Shown one piece after another: positions 16,603 through 26,006 of a stretch of DNA of 48,975 bases. A model generated the notes under the pieces. The model made no database searches and was not told the origin of the DNA. It worked only from the letters and a program-made list of their open reading frames with translations. The first letter of the stretch is position 1. Each line of letters opens with the position of its first letter. This DNA comes from an uncultured Bilophila sp. (lineage in GTDB: Bacteria > Desulfobacterota > Desulfovibrionia > Desulfovibrionales > Desulfovibrionaceae). The translations under genes and the position numbers were made by a program. The stretch spans positions 1 to 48,975 of the forward strand of contig CAJUHZ010000018.1 of assembly GCA_910585945.1 (NCBI GenBank). The letters run 5' to 3'.

Positions 16603-17340
16603 ATGAGTCTTTTTGGCGTGTTTTACTGGCAGGATGTGCTGGACATCGCTCTGGTGACGGTCCTTGTCTATCAGATGCTCATCCTCATTCGGGGCACGCG
16701 GGCGCTTTCCGCCTTTGGCGGGCTGGCCTCCCTGATGGTGCTGTATCTGGTTTCCAAATACCTGGGGATGTTCACGGTAGGCTGGCTCCTCGAAAATCTC
16801 TTCAGTTCGCTTTTTCTCGTCATTGTCATTCTGTTTCATGAAGATATCCGGCAGGCCCTGTCAGCGATGGGCACGCGCTATTTCTGGCGCAAAAAGCGGA
16901 TCACCTCCTTCGCGTTTGTTGATGATCTGGCCTGGGTATGCGTGTACTTCGCCAAACGCCGCATCGGCGCGCTGATCGTGCTGGAAAACCAGATGCAGCT
17001 TGGCGACATGATGAAGGGAGGAGTGGAGCTTGACGCCAGATTTTCGCGCGAATTGCTGTTGACCCTGTTTTACCCGATGACGGCATTGCATGACGGCGCG
17101 GTGATCCTGCGCAAGGGACGGGTTGCCGCGGCGGGCTGCATTCTGCCTCTGGCGCGCATGGAGCGGCAGTCGTTCGGGACAAGACATCGTGCCGCGCTCG
17201 GCCTTACGGAAGTCAGCGACGCCACCGTGCTTGTGGTGTCGGAAGAGCGTGGAGAAATCAGTGTGGCGTCACGCGGTCATCTTGCCGTCATGCCGGATGC
17301 CGAACTCTTGAAAGAGACGTTGAAGCATGTCATCAGATAA
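16603..17340 (+). CDS. cdaA: Membrane diadenylate cyclase CdaA (DisA_N domain)
   Basis: Makes c-di-AMP from two ATP. It has 245 residues from the ATG at 16603, which has GAGG about ten bases upstream; the ATG at 16561 has no ribosome binding site. Three hydrophobic helices lie in the first ~85 residues. The DAC domain follows with the catalytic DGA motif (ALHDGAVIL) and the RHR motif (GTRHRAALG). This architecture is the CdaA/DacA type and not the DNA-scanning DisA type. The stop overlaps the start of cdaR by 14 bases. In Firmicutes CdaA, CdaR and GlmM form a regulatory complex; the same gene order here argues for a conserved link between c-di-AMP and cell-wall precursor synthesis. Confidence 0.95.
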   Translation: MSLFGVFYWQDVLDIALVTVLVYQMLILIRGTRALSAFGGLASLMVLYLVSKYLGMFTVGWLLENLFSSLFLVIVILFHEDIRQALSAMGTRYFWRKKRITSFAFVDDLAWVCVYFAKRRIGALIVLENQMQLGDMMKGGVELDARFSRELLLTLFYPMTALHDGAVILRKGRVAAAGCILPLARMERQSFGTRHRAALGLTEVSDATVLVVSEERGEISVASRGHLAVMPDAELLKETLKHVIR

Positions 17341-18247
17341 CGAACCCCGGGCCGTAAACTGGAAATACCTGCTCATTTCCCTGGGCATGGCCTTGCTGTT
17401 GTGGTATACGGTCAACGCTCGGGAACAGATCGAGCGGGTTGTGGAAGTGCGGCTGGATTACAAGGGGCTGCCGGAAGGGCTTGTGGTCACCTCCGGCCAG
17501 GTCAGCAAGATCACCGTGCGCTTGCGCGGCCCGATGGAGCTTTTGCGCTCCCTTTCCAGCCGGGAACTGTTTTACGCCCTGGATCTGTCCGGCCTGACCA
17601 AGGGGAGCAATGTCGTTTCCCTGACCTCGGATCCGGTGCCGGAATTACGGGCTATTCAGGTGGTGGAGGTGAATCCGCCCCGGCTTACGCTCACCGTCGA
17701 CGAGATTCTTGAGCGGCATGTGCCTGTCGTGCCGCGCCTGGGCGCTTCGCTGTTCGGTGATGCGGCGCGCATGGTCGAAGCAAGGGCGGACCCGGGGCAG
17801 GTGCTGGCGCGCGGACCGGCGGCGGCCGTAGCTCCATTGCGGGAGCTTGCCGTGGAAGTGTCGGCGGATGGAAGCAGCGAAGGTTTGCTTGTCAGGGACA
17901 CGCTCCCTGTTCTGACCCCGCCGGGCGTCGATATTTCCCCCGAGTCCGTTACCGTATGGCGGCGCGTGATCCTCGCGCGCAAGAACGTGAGCCTGCAGAG
18001 GGAGGTGCTTTCCTACGACGCGGCGTCGGAGTTCGATATCCGTCCGGGGCGGGTTTCCGTTGTCGTGGCCGTGCCGGAAAGTCTTGCGCACGATGCGGAC
18101 TACCTGGCGCGCGTTCAGGCGCATGTCAAACCCGGAGAGGTTGCGACGGAAGGCGAAACGACGGCGCCGGTCGATGTCCGGGTTCCGCAGGGCGCGCGCC
18201 TGATTCGGGTGACCCCGGGAGAAGTGAAGGTGTCGCCCCGCCCCTGA
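17327..18247 (+). CDS. cdaR: YbbR-domain protein, CdaA regulator (CdaR)
   Basis: A 306-residue protein with one N-terminal membrane anchor (WKYLLISLGMALLLWYTV, about residues 12-29) and an extracytoplasmic part built of successive YbbR-like beta domains, with recurring Val-Arg-Leu-Arg-Gly and hydrophobic-Pro spacing. In Gram-positive bacteria CdaR binds CdaA and tunes its cyclase activity. It overlaps cdaA by 14 bases, so translational coupling is likely. No catalytic residues are expected. Its regulatory direction in this organism cannot be read from sequence. Confidence 0.9.
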   Translation: MSSDNEPRAVNWKYLLISLGMALLLWYTVNAREQIERVVEVRLDYKGLPEGLVVTSGQVSKITVRLRGPMELLRSLSSRELFYALDLSGLTKGSNVVSLTSDPVPELRAIQVVEVNPPRLTLTVDEILERHVPVVPRLGASLFGDAARMVEARADPGQVLARGPAAAVAPLRELAVEVSADGSSEGLLVRDTLPVLTPPGVDISPESVTVWRRVILARKNVSLQREVLSYDAASEFDIRPGRVSVVVAVPESLAHDADYLARVQAHVKPGEVATEGETTAPVDVRVPQGARLIRVTPGEVKVSPRP

Positions 18248-18344
18248 CGGCTGTGGCGACGACGTGGAGCATTGCAGTGGCGGAGCCGCCGGAGCGCATG
18301 AGGCGCGCCGGCCTCTCTCCGTCGTTTTTGCGGGAGCGAGCAGC

Positions 18345-19697
18345 ATGAGCAAACGTCTTTTCGGAACCGACGGCCTGCGCGGCAGGGTGAACATCTGGCC
18401 CATGACCGCGGATGTGGCCTTGCGCCTCGGCCTTGCGGCCGGAATGTGCTACCGGAGCGCGAAACGGCGGAGTCGGGTCGTCATTGGCAAGGATACCCGT
18501 CTTTCCGGCTATGTTTTTGAAAACGCCCTGGCGGCCGGCCTTCTGGCGGCGGGGATGGATGTTTTCCTTGTCGGCCCGTTGCCCACGCCGGCGATATCGT
18601 TTCTTACCCGCAACATGCGCGCGGATTTGGGGGTGGTCATTTCCGCCTCGCACAATCCTTTCCACGACAACGGCATCAAGTTTTTCGACGCCGAGGGGTT
18701 CAAGATTCCGGATGAAGCCGAAAACCGCATGGCGGACATGGTGCTTGACCCCGAACATGCGTGGAAGTATCCGGATGCCGCGCATACCGGCCGCGCCTAC
18801 AAAATCAAGGACGCGCCGGGCCGGTATATCGTTTATCTGAAAAACAGCTTTCCCGCCCATCTTTCTCTTGACGGCCTGCGCGTGGTCATCGACTGCGCCA
18901 ACGGGGCGAACTACAAGGTCGCGCCTCTGGCGCTGGAAGAGCTTGGGGCGGAAGTGGTGCGCATCGGCACGGAACCCAACGGCCTCAACATCAATTACCG
19001 TTGCGGATCTCTCTATCCCGAGGCGGTGGCCTCCAAGGTGCTGGAAACGCGCGCGGACGTGGGGCTTGCCCTGGATGGCGACGCGGACAGGTTGATCGTT
19101 GTGGACGAAAAGGGGACTGTTCTCGACGGCGATCAAATCATGGCCCTGTGCGCTCAGGATCTCATGCGCAAGGGCAAACTCCCCGGCAATCTGCTTGTCG
19201 CCACGGTCATGAGCAACATGGCGCTTGAGGTTTTCATGCGCGAGCAGGGCGGCAAACTCCTGCGCACGCAGGTTGGGGATCGTTATGTCATGGAGGCCAT
19301 GCGTCAGCATGGAGCCTTGCTGGGCGGGGAACAGTCCGGGCATCTTATCTTCCGCGAATACAGCACGACGGGCGACGGTCTGCTGGCCGCGTTGCAGATC
19401 CTCCAGATCATGCGTCAGAGAGAGCGCCCGCTGTCGGAGCTTGCCGGTCAGCTTGCCCTGTACCCGCAGGAACTTGTGAATGTTCATGTGGATCGCAAAC
19501 CTCCCATTGAGGAAACGCCGGAACTGGCAAAAGCCGTGGCTGACGTGGAAGAACGGCTTGGCGGACGCGGAAGGGTGCTCCTGCGCTATTCGGGAACCGA
19601 ACCGCTTTGCCGCGTCATGGTGGAAGGCGAGGATGAGGACGTGGTGCGCAAGCTCGCTCATGAACTTGCCGCTCTCGTCGAATCCGTGCTAGGCTGA
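18345..19697 (+). CDS. glmM: Phosphoglucosamine mutase
   Basis: Interconverts glucosamine-6-phosphate and glucosamine-1-phosphate for UDP-GlcNAc synthesis. The 450-residue protein begins MSKRLFGTDGLRG. The phosphoserine loop is ISASHNP with Ser at about 102, the metal-binding loop is DGDADR near 242-247, and a GEQSGH sugar-binding loop and an RYSGTEP-type phosphate-binding loop (LLRYSGTEPLCR) follow. The start at 18345 has GGGAG eight bases upstream; a longer frame to 18264 reads into intergenic sequence. It is the last gene of the folP-cdaA-cdaR-glmM cluster. Confidence 0.96.
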   Translation: MSKRLFGTDGLRGRVNIWPMTADVALRLGLAAGMCYRSAKRRSRVVIGKDTRLSGYVFENALAAGLLAAGMDVFLVGPLPTPAISFLTRNMRADLGVVISASHNPFHDNGIKFFDAEGFKIPDEAENRMADMVLDPEHAWKYPDAAHTGRAYKIKDAPGRYIVYLKNSFPAHLSLDGLRVVIDCANGANYKVAPLALEELGAEVVRIGTEPNGLNINYRCGSLYPEAVASKVLETRADVGLALDGDADRLIVVDEKGTVLDGDQIMALCAQDLMRKGKLPGNLLVATVMSNMALEVFMREQGGKLLRTQVGDRYVMEAMRQHGALLGGEQSGHLIFREYSTTGDGLLAALQILQIMRQRERPLSELAGQLALYPQELVNVHVDRKPPIEETPELAKAVADVEERLGGRGRVLLRYSGTEPLCRVMVEGEDEDVVRKLAHELAALVESVLG

Positions 19698-19779
19698 TCC
19701 GTTTGGTTCGTTCATCCGCACAACAGTTCACGCGGGATCAGGCGGGGACTGTTGCGCGATCAAACACCGGGGAGGCTCC

Positions 19780-20643
19780 GTGAACATTCGTAAAGTCGTT
19801 ATTCCCGTGGCCGGGTGGGGAACCCGCTCTCTGCCGGCCAGCAAGAACATCCCCAAGGAAATGCTGCCTGTCTACAACAAGCCTGTGGTGCAGTATGTTG
19901 TGGAAGAAGCCATGCGCGCCGGGGTTGAGGACGTCATTTTCGTCACCAACAGGGACAAGAGCGTCATCGAGGATCATTTCGATTACAATCTGCAACTGGA
20001 AAGCGTTCTTGAACGCGCCGGCAAGCGGGAGATGCTCGAACAGGTCCGGCATGTGGCCGAAATGGTCAACATCATGGCCGTGCGCCAGAAAAAACAGCTT
20101 GGCCTGGGACACGCTGTGCTCTGCGCCAGAGAGCTTGTCGGGAACGATCCCTTTGCCGTCATGGTGGGCGACGACCTCATGTTTGGCGATGATGCCGGCT
20201 TGCAGGAGCTTGTTCGCGTGTCCAAAGAGCGGAGCATGCCCGTCATCGGCGTGATGGAAGTTCCGGCGGACAGGATCAACCGCTACGGCATCGTCACCGG
20301 GGAAGAGATCTCTCCCGGCGTGTACTCCATCACGGAGATGGTGGAAAAGCCGGCGGTAGGGACGACGTCATCCCGCCTTGCGATTGTGGGGCGCTATGTG
20401 CTTACCCCGGATATCTTTGAACACCTGTCCCGGGTGAAGCCCGGACACGGCGGTGAAATCCAGTTGACCGACGCGCTTGCCGCCCTTGCGCGGGAGCGGG
20501 GGATGCTTGCCGTGAAGATGGGCGGCCTGCGTTTTGACGCCGGAGACTGGGTGGATTACCTTTCCGCCAACGTTTACCTGGGGCTGCTGGATCCTGGTTT
20601 GCGCGATGGTCTGCGCGCCAGACTGCGGGCCATGCTGGGGTAG
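19780..20643 (+). CDS. galU: UTP-glucose-1-phosphate uridylyltransferase
   Basis: Forms UDP-glucose from UTP and glucose-1-phosphate, supplying LPS and exopolysaccharide synthesis. The 287-residue Rossmann-like nucleotidyltransferase starts with the GTG at 19780, preceded by GGGGAGG. It has AGWGTRSLPASKNIPKEMLP (a G-x-G-T-R variant of the usual loop), then VEEAMRAG, GHAVLCA, VMVGDDL and EMVEKP, all typical of bacterial GalU. It lies 82 bp after glmM, linking two hexose-phosphate-consuming steps. Confidence 0.95.
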   Translation: MNIRKVVIPVAGWGTRSLPASKNIPKEMLPVYNKPVVQYVVEEAMRAGVEDVIFVTNRDKSVIEDHFDYNLQLESVLERAGKREMLEQVRHVAEMVNIMAVRQKKQLGLGHAVLCARELVGNDPFAVMVGDDLMFGDDAGLQELVRVSKERSMPVIGVMEVPADRINRYGIVTGEEISPGVYSITEMVEKPAVGTTSSRLAIVGRYVLTPDIFEHLSRVKPGHGGEIQLTDALAALARERGMLAVKMGGLRFDAGDWVDYLSANVYLGLLDPGLRDGLRARLRAMLG

Positions 20644-20656
20644 CCGACATATCTCC

Positions 20657-23041
20657 ATGCTTCTTTCCGTTGCGCTGTTAAGCCCGCCTTATGCCTTGCT
20701 GACCTATGCTTCCAGCCCCTGGTTGGATGGTTTTTCGTGGAGGGAGGGCTTGCGCGTGGCGGTTCCGCTCGGGCGAGGCGGGGTGCGGACGGGGCTTGTG
20801 CTGGGGTGTGCGAAGGAGGATGCGGACGCTCTCCCTGCCGGAGTGACGGCGCGCGAGATCATCTGGCCGCTGGAAAGGGAACCCCTGTTGCCCCGCACGC
20901 ATCTGGAGCTGATCCGCCATATGGCTCTGCGCCAGTGCGTCAGCGCCGGGCAGATCTTCGCCTGCGTGCTGCCCGTCGGCTTGCGCGTTGCAAGGGCGCG
21001 TCTGCGTTCTCTCGCCGGGGGAAAGGCGCGGATCCTTTCGTTGAAGGATCTGGCGGCAATGGCCGCGGCGGGGGAAGAGCGGCGCGCCGAATTGCGCGCG
21101 CTGGGAGAAGCCTGGCTGCAGGGCGAGGCCGACTTCCTTTTGCCGTCCGAGGACGCCGCCGCCTCGGAGCGTTGCGTTCTGCTGGCCGATCCGCCCTGGA
21201 GCGTGCGCCCCTCCGCCACAAGGCAGATCGCCCTGCTTGACTTCCTGCTGGATCACGGGAGTCTTTCGCGGCGGGAACTTCTCCGTTCTCTGGGCCAGCA
21301 CAGCGCGCCGGCCCTGGCGGCTCTTGTGCGGCAGGGGCTTGTGGAACTGCGCCGGCAGGAGGACGCCCCGCCGGAAGGCGAGCCGGCGGATACGCTTCTG
21401 CCGCCTGCCCGCCCGGCTGAATTTGTCCTGTCCGCCGCGCAACAGGAAGCGCTGGACGCCTGCCTGCGGGAACTGGACGCGGGCAAGCCCTGCGCGCATC
21501 TGCTCTTTGGCGTCACCGGCAGCGGCAAGACGGCCGTGTACATGGAGCTTGCCCGCGCCTGTCTGCAACGTGGGCGTTCGGCGCTTCTGCTTGCGCCTGA
21601 AGTGGCTCTGGCCTGCAAGCTGCGGCGTGACGTGATGAACGCCCTGCCCGAAGCCCCACTGTATTTTTTTCATGGCTATCAGAGTCCGCCGGCGCGGGAA
21701 CGCATGTTCCGGGAACTGGCGCGGCAGGATCGGCCCTGTCTGGTTGTTGGAACGCGCTCCGCGCTCTTTCTGCCGATCCCCCGGCTGGGGGCCGTCATCC
21801 TGGATGAGGAGCATGACGCCTCCTTCAAGCAGGACGAGGGCTTGCCCTATCAGGCCAAGGAAGTCGCGTGGTTTCGGGCGCGGCAGAGTGGGGGGCTTCT
21901 GGCGCTCGGATCGGCCACGCCGGATCTCAAGACCTTCCATGCCGCGCGCGAAGCGAAGATTTCCCTTTCCATTCTGCCCGAGCGGGTAGGGGGCGGGCGC
22001 TTGCCCGAAGTGCGTCTGGTGGATATCCGCGCCCTGGCGGACAACGACGCCTTTCTGGCTCCGGAAAGTCTTGCGGCCCTGAAAAACGTCGTGGCGCGCG
22101 GGGAACAGGCTGTGGTGCTGTTGAACCGCCGGGGCTACGCGCCGCTCATGTATTGCCTGGACTGCGGCCGGGCGGTTCGCTGTCCGCATTGCGATATCGG
22201 CCTGACGTACCACAAGGGGCGCGAGCGGCTGGTTTGCCATTACTGCGGGCACACCATGCCCTTTCCCTCGCCCTGCCCGAACTGCAAGGGCCTGCATTAT
22301 CATCCCATGGGGCAGGGAACCGAGCGTGTGGAAGAGTGCCTTGCCGGCGTGTTGCCGCCGGGAGGCCGGGTTTTGCGGCTGGACAGGGACACCACGCGCC
22401 GGCCGGGAAGCATGGAGGCGATTCTGGAATCCTTCGCGCGCCGGGAAGCGCAGGTGCTTGTGGGAACGCAGATGCTCTCCAAGGGGCACCATTTTCCCGA
22501 TGTCACGCTTGCGGTCATCGCCGACGGAGATTTGGGGCTGAATCTGCCCGATTACCGGGCGGCGGAACGGACCTTCCAACTGCTTGTGCAGTCCGCCGGC
22601 AGAGCCGGGCGGGGCGACAAGCCGGGCGAGGTCATCATTCAGACCAGGGACACGCGCCACTATTGCTGGCGTTTTGTTCAGCATGGCGATTACGAGGGCT
22701 TTTACGCCCATGAAATCGCCCTGCGCGAGCGGCATCGTTACCCGCCCTTCATCAATCTGGCGCTCCTGCGCATCACATGGGCGGCCGACTGGGAAGAGGG
22801 CAAGGCCCGCCTTGCCCGCATCGCCGCGCTGTTGCGGGAAAAGAGCCGGAACGGCGGCGTCGCCGTGCTCGGCCCCGTGCCCGCTCCCCTGCCGCTGCTG
22901 CGCGGGCGACGGCGCTTCCACTGTTTGCTCAAGGCGCATGACTGGCAGGCGATCCGCGCGCTGTACGCGCTGGTCGGCCCGCTGGCTTCGCCCCCGCACT
23001 TGCGGGTTTCGCTGGATATCGATCCCGTCAACATGCTGTGA
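20657..23041 (+). CDS. priA: Primosomal replication restart helicase PriA
   Basis: A 794-residue 3'-5' DNA helicase that reloads the replisome at collapsed forks. It has an N-terminal 3'-DNA-binding region, Walker A GVTGSGKT at about 285-292, motif II DEEHD, and the zinc-binding insertion with four C-x-x-C pairs between about 495 and 545 (CLDCG, CPHCD, CHYCG, CPNCKG). The C-terminal helicase lobe includes GTQMLSKGHHFPDVTL. The ATG at 20657 is 14 bases past the galU stop and lacks a strong Shine-Dalgarno, so translation may depend on galU. Extending upstream would run antisense-like through galU in another frame. Confidence 0.95.
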   Translation: MLLSVALLSPPYALLTYASSPWLDGFSWREGLRVAVPLGRGGVRTGLVLGCAKEDADALPAGVTAREIIWPLEREPLLPRTHLELIRHMALRQCVSAGQIFACVLPVGLRVARARLRSLAGGKARILSLKDLAAMAAAGEERRAELRALGEAWLQGEADFLLPSEDAAASERCVLLADPPWSVRPSATRQIALLDFLLDHGSLSRRELLRSLGQHSAPALAALVRQGLVELRRQEDAPPEGEPADTLLPPARPAEFVLSAAQQEALDACLRELDAGKPCAHLLFGVTGSGKTAVYMELARACLQRGRSALLLAPEVALACKLRRDVMNALPEAPLYFFHGYQSPPARERMFRELARQDRPCLVVGTRSALFLPIPRLGAVILDEEHDASFKQDEGLPYQAKEVAWFRARQSGGLLALGSATPDLKTFHAAREAKISLSILPERVGGGRLPEVRLVDIRALADNDAFLAPESLAALKNVVARGEQAVVLLNRRGYAPLMYCLDCGRAVRCPHCDIGLTYHKGRERLVCHYCGHTMPFPSPCPNCKGLHYHPMGQGTERVEECLAGVLPPGGRVLRLDRDTTRRPGSMEAILESFARREAQVLVGTQMLSKGHHFPDVTLAVIADGDLGLNLPDYRAAERTFQLLVQSAGRAGRGDKPGEVIIQTRDTRHYCWRFVQHGDYEGFYAHEIALRERHRYPPFINLALLRITWAADWEEGKARLARIAALLREKSRNGGVAVLGPVPAPLPLLRGRRRFHCLLKAHDWQAIRALYALVGPLASPPHLRVSLDIDPVNML

Positions 23042-23078
23042 CTGGCAGTGGGGCGGTGTGAAAACGTCAGGCTGTCCT

Positions 23079-23125
23079 GTGGGGCGCTGCCCCACACCCC
23101 GCCGGGGGGAATGATTCCCCCCGGG
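23079..23125. repeat. GC-rich double hairpin after priA
   Basis: Two perfect inverted repeats lie in tandem. TGTGGGG and CCCCACA surround a five-base loop, and CCGGGGGGAA and TTCCCCCCGG surround three bases. Neither is followed by a run of T, so this is more likely a REP-type intergenic repeat, or a Rho-assisted or processing structure, than a classical terminator. The remaining 23126-23208 sequence has no gene. Confidence 0.6.
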
Positions 23126-23208
23126 CCCCCTCGGGCGTCTTGCGCGAGACGGCTCTTGGGGGAGCGGCCGTCCGCCGCATCAGCCTTGCGGCTTTTGGGG
23201 GAAACTCA

Positions 23209-23236
23209 TTGCCTTTTCAATGCGCGATTCTATAGT
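23209..23236 (+). promoter_or_regulatory. Candidate sigma70 promoter of the MscS-family gene
   Basis: TTGCCT at 23209-23214 and TATAGT at 23231-23236 are separated by 16 bp, about 30 bases upstream of the ATG at 23268. This position places the upstream ATG at 23220 inside the promoter and supports the later start. Confidence 0.55.
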
Positions 23237-23267
23237 GGCGTACAGGCTTCCGCCACAGGAGTTGCGC

Positions 23268-26006
23268 ATGGCACGTCGTTCAGTCGTATTCCGCCTGGCT
23301 TTGCAGGATCTTGCGATTGAAAAGGTCCATTTTCAATCGCGGCGTTGCCGTCACTTCCCCGCGGGGCGGGACAGGCGCGGCAAAACGCGGTTTGCCCGCT
23401 TGTTCGGCACGGGCGTCCGCTCTCGCGGCCGCCGGGCGTTTGCTCGATTCTATTGGGAAAACGCTCTCGCTCTGGCCGTTCTTGTTGTTTTCGTGTTGTG
23501 CATGACGCCTGTGCGGGAGGGGCATTCGGCTCCGGCCGCGGAGGACGCCGCTGTTTCGCAGCCGGAACATGCGGGCGCTGCCGCCGGATCCGATGCCGCA
23601 GAACACGACGTGTGGGATTCGCTGTTTCAGAACCGTCTGCAATCCCTGAACATGATCATGAGTCAGGTGGACGCCGAAACGGCGAATCTCACAGGACTCC
23701 TGAGCGGGTTCAAGGCCGATGTGGACGCGCTTTCGCTCCAGTACCAGCAGCTTGTGGCGCTGGTGCAGATCAGCCGCAGTCTGCCTATGGAACTTGGCGT
23801 CCTGCTTGACCAGCTGCAACGGCTGCACGATCGTTTGAACGCGGTTTCAACGCCGCTGAACCGTCTTCTTGCTCTGGCGAACGCCAACCTGGGCAAAATG
23901 TCCCGCCTGGAAAACAGTCTGAATCAGGGGGATCAGGTTGTGGCGGGTTCGCCCCTGGCCGAAACGTACCTTGAGCGCATTGCCGAAGCGCGGAAGCGCC
24001 TTTCCCTGTTGCAGGACCGTTTGACGTACGCGCTTGCGCCGGCGCGTGAGATTGAGGACGAAATCACGCGGACGAGGAGCGGGATTTCCGCCGGACTGCC
24101 CGCGTTGTGGAAAGCGTATTATCTTTCGCCTTCGGAAAAACTGTTTGAGCCTGAAGGCTGGCTGCGTGTCGGTGACGCGGTCAAGACGTTTGATCAGACG
24201 TTTTTTCTCCGTCTGCACGCGCAGTTTCCCCAGTCTGGCGTGGAGCTGGCCCGGGTCGCCGCGCGCCTGGCGACGATGCTGGCGTTTCTTTGGGGGGGGA
24301 CGCTGTTTTCGCGGCGTTTTGTGCGCGGTCTGGACCCTGAATGGCGGAACGGCCTGGACCGCATGGCGCGGCACAGCCTGCCCTGGATTTTCTCTGGCAT
24401 CGCCCTGTTTGTGGCGGCCTGGGCCCCCAAGGGCGCTCCGTATCAGGTGTTGATCGTCTGCGCCACCTTTCTGCTCAGCGTGGGGCAAATGGCCCTGGCA
24501 TGGGATATCCGCACCTTTGCGCATCCGGAACTCCCGCTGCGTTCGCCGCTGACGGCGCTCTTCGTGCCGCTTTTCGGCGGGTTGCTTCTGCTGTTTTTCA
24601 ACTTGCCGCCGGAGCCGCTGGGGGCGATCTGGATCTGCATCCTGCTCGGCTCCCTGTGGTATGAGCACCGTTTTGCGCCGCCGGACGCCTTCCCTCTGGA
24701 AACAGGTCTGTTGCGGGCGCACAAGGTGGTGCTGTGGGTGCTGCTGGCGGCGACGCTGTTCGGCTGGGGGCGGCTCTCCATTCTGGGGTGTATGGCGTTC
24801 GCCATGCTGGCCATATGCATTCAGCAGGGAGTGGCCTTTGTACGGCTGAGCAACGTGATATCGGCCCGCATTCCGCAGAGCGGCCTTGGCGGTTTGCTTA
24901 CGGGCATGTTGCTTGCGCTGTGCGTGCCTGTGCTGCTGGTCATTTTCACGCTGAGCATGGGCATGTGGACGCTGGCCTATCCCGGCGGGGTCTACCTGCT
25001 GGATCAGATGGGGCGGCTGGATATTCACCTTGGCAAGCGGTCTTTGACCATTGTCCAACTGCTGTTGATCATCAGCGCGTTTTACATCACCCGTTCCGCC
25101 ATTTCGGTGGGGCGCTTGTTCCTGCGTCGACTGAATCAGTTCGGGCGCTTTGATCCCGCCCTGATCAGCCCGCTGCAAACCGGCTACGCCTATTTTCTGT
25201 GGGGGCTGTTTGTTCTGTATGTTCTGAGTTCGCTCGGGTTCAGCCTGACCAGCCTGGCCGTCGTCGCCGGCGGCCTGAGCGTGGGCGTGGGTTTTGGGAT
25301 GCAGAGCATCATCAACAATTTTGTGAGCGGGCTTTTGCTGCTTTTCGGGCAGAATCTGCGCGAGGGGGACATCATTGAGGTCGGCGGGATCATGGGGACG
25401 GTCAGTCGCGTCGATATTCGGGTGACCGAAGTGGAAACATTCGACAGTTCCATCATTTTCATTCCCAACGGCACGCTGCTCACCACCAATCTGACCAACT
25501 GGACGCGCAACGGCCATGCCGTGCGCCGCGTGGTCAATGTGGGGGTGGCCTACGGGAGCGACGTGCCGCTTGTGATCCGCCTGTTGCGCGAGATTGCCGA
25601 CAGGCATCCCCGCGTGCTCAAGCATCCCGAGCCTTCGGTGCTGTTCACCCAGTTCGGTGACAGCACGCTGAATTTCGTCCTCCGCGTCTGGCTTCCGGAT
25701 ATCCTGCATGAAACCACGGTGCTTTCGGATCTGCATGTGCAGATCAACGAGGTGTTTGGCGCGCACGGCATCGTCATCGCCTTTGCCCAGCTTGACGTGC
25801 ATTTTCCCGACGGCTTCCCTCCAATTCCACAACAGCCCGGGGAGGTTTCTTCAGGCGTTGCAGCGCCGTTGGCGGGGGCTTCTCCGGCTTCCTCCACGCC
25901 TGCGGACGATGATTTGTCGATCACCGAGCCGGCCTTTGATCCCTCTGCTGACGGCACGCCGATGGAGCCGCCGTCTCCGGATGCGGACGCTGCTGACGCG
26001 CCGTAA
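23268..26006 (+). CDS. Large MscS-family mechanosensitive channel with periplasmic helical domain
   Basis: A 912-residue inner-membrane channel protein. A signal/anchor helix (WENALALAVLVVFVLCM) precedes a mostly helical, coiled-coil periplasmic domain of the DUF3772 type (about 115-335). Many TM helices follow, ending in the pore helix VVAGGLSVGVGFGMQSIINN, and then the beta and alpha/beta MscS domains (GDIIEVGGIMGTV, IFIPNGTLLTTNLTNW). The C-terminal tail is acidic and rich in Pro and Ser. In the family it releases solutes on hypo-osmotic shock. The start was set at 23268 because AGGAG lies six bases upstream and a promoter covers the earlier ATG. The first ~75 residues are basic and poorly conserved in character, so a start further downstream remains possible. 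Confidence 0.9.
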   Translation: MARRSVVFRLALQDLAIEKVHFQSRRCRHFPAGRDRRGKTRFARLFGTGVRSRGRRAFARFYWENALALAVLVVFVLCMTPVREGHSAPAAEDAAVSQPEHAGAAAGSDAAEHDVWDSLFQNRLQSLNMIMSQVDAETANLTGLLSGFKADVDALSLQYQQLVALVQISRSLPMELGVLLDQLQRLHDRLNAVSTPLNRLLALANANLGKMSRLENSLNQGDQVVAGSPLAETYLERIAEARKRLSLLQDRLTYALAPAREIEDEITRTRSGISAGLPALWKAYYLSPSEKLFEPEGWLRVGDAVKTFDQTFFLRLHAQFPQSGVELARVAARLATMLAFLWGGTLFSRRFVRGLDPEWRNGLDRMARHSLPWIFSGIALFVAAWAPKGAPYQVLIVCATFLLSVGQMALAWDIRTFAHPELPLRSPLTALFVPLFGGLLLLFFNLPPEPLGAIWICILLGSLWYEHRFAPPDAFPLETGLLRAHKVVLWVLLAATLFGWGRLSILGCMAFAMLAICIQQGVAFVRLSNVISARIPQSGLGGLLTGMLLALCVPVLLVIFTLSMGMWTLAYPGGVYLLDQMGRLDIHLGKRSLTIVQLLLIISAFYITRSAISVGRLFLRRLNQFGRFDPALISPLQTGYAYFLWGLFVLYVLSSLGFSLTSLAVVAGGLSVGVGFGMQSIINNFVSGLLLLFGQNLREGDIIEVGGIMGTVSRVDIRVTEVETFDSSIIFIPNGTLLTTNLTNWTRNGHAVRRVVNVGVAYGSDVPLVIRLLREIADRHPRVLKHPEPSVLFTQFGDSTLNFVLRVWLPDILHETTVLSDLHVQINEVFGAHGIVIAFAQLDVHFPDGFPPIPQQPGEVSSGVAAPLAGASPASSTPADDDLSITEPAFDPSADGTPMEPPSPDADAADAP
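23313..23340. repeat. Perfect palindrome inside the MscS-family 5' end
   Basis: The arms GCGATTGAAAA and TTTTCAATCGC (11 bp each, perfect) surround a six-base loop, 45 bases after the chosen start codon. It could be an operator or an mRNA structure near the ribosome. Confidence 0.5.

Noticed and set aside
18126..19661. A long minus-strand frame across cdaR and glmM
   Set aside because: Antisense to two genes with complete motifs; composition typical of a reverse-frame artefact.
19720..19754. Terminator between glmM and galU
   Set aside because: CAACAGT/ACTGTTG can pair, but the stem is short, the loop is about 20 bases and no T-run follows.
20678..25832. Minus-strand frames of 805 and 661 codons opposite priA and the MscS-family gene
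   Set aside because: Rich in Gln, Arg, His and Pro, with no hydrophobic core pattern. The plus strand carries intact, recognisable proteins.
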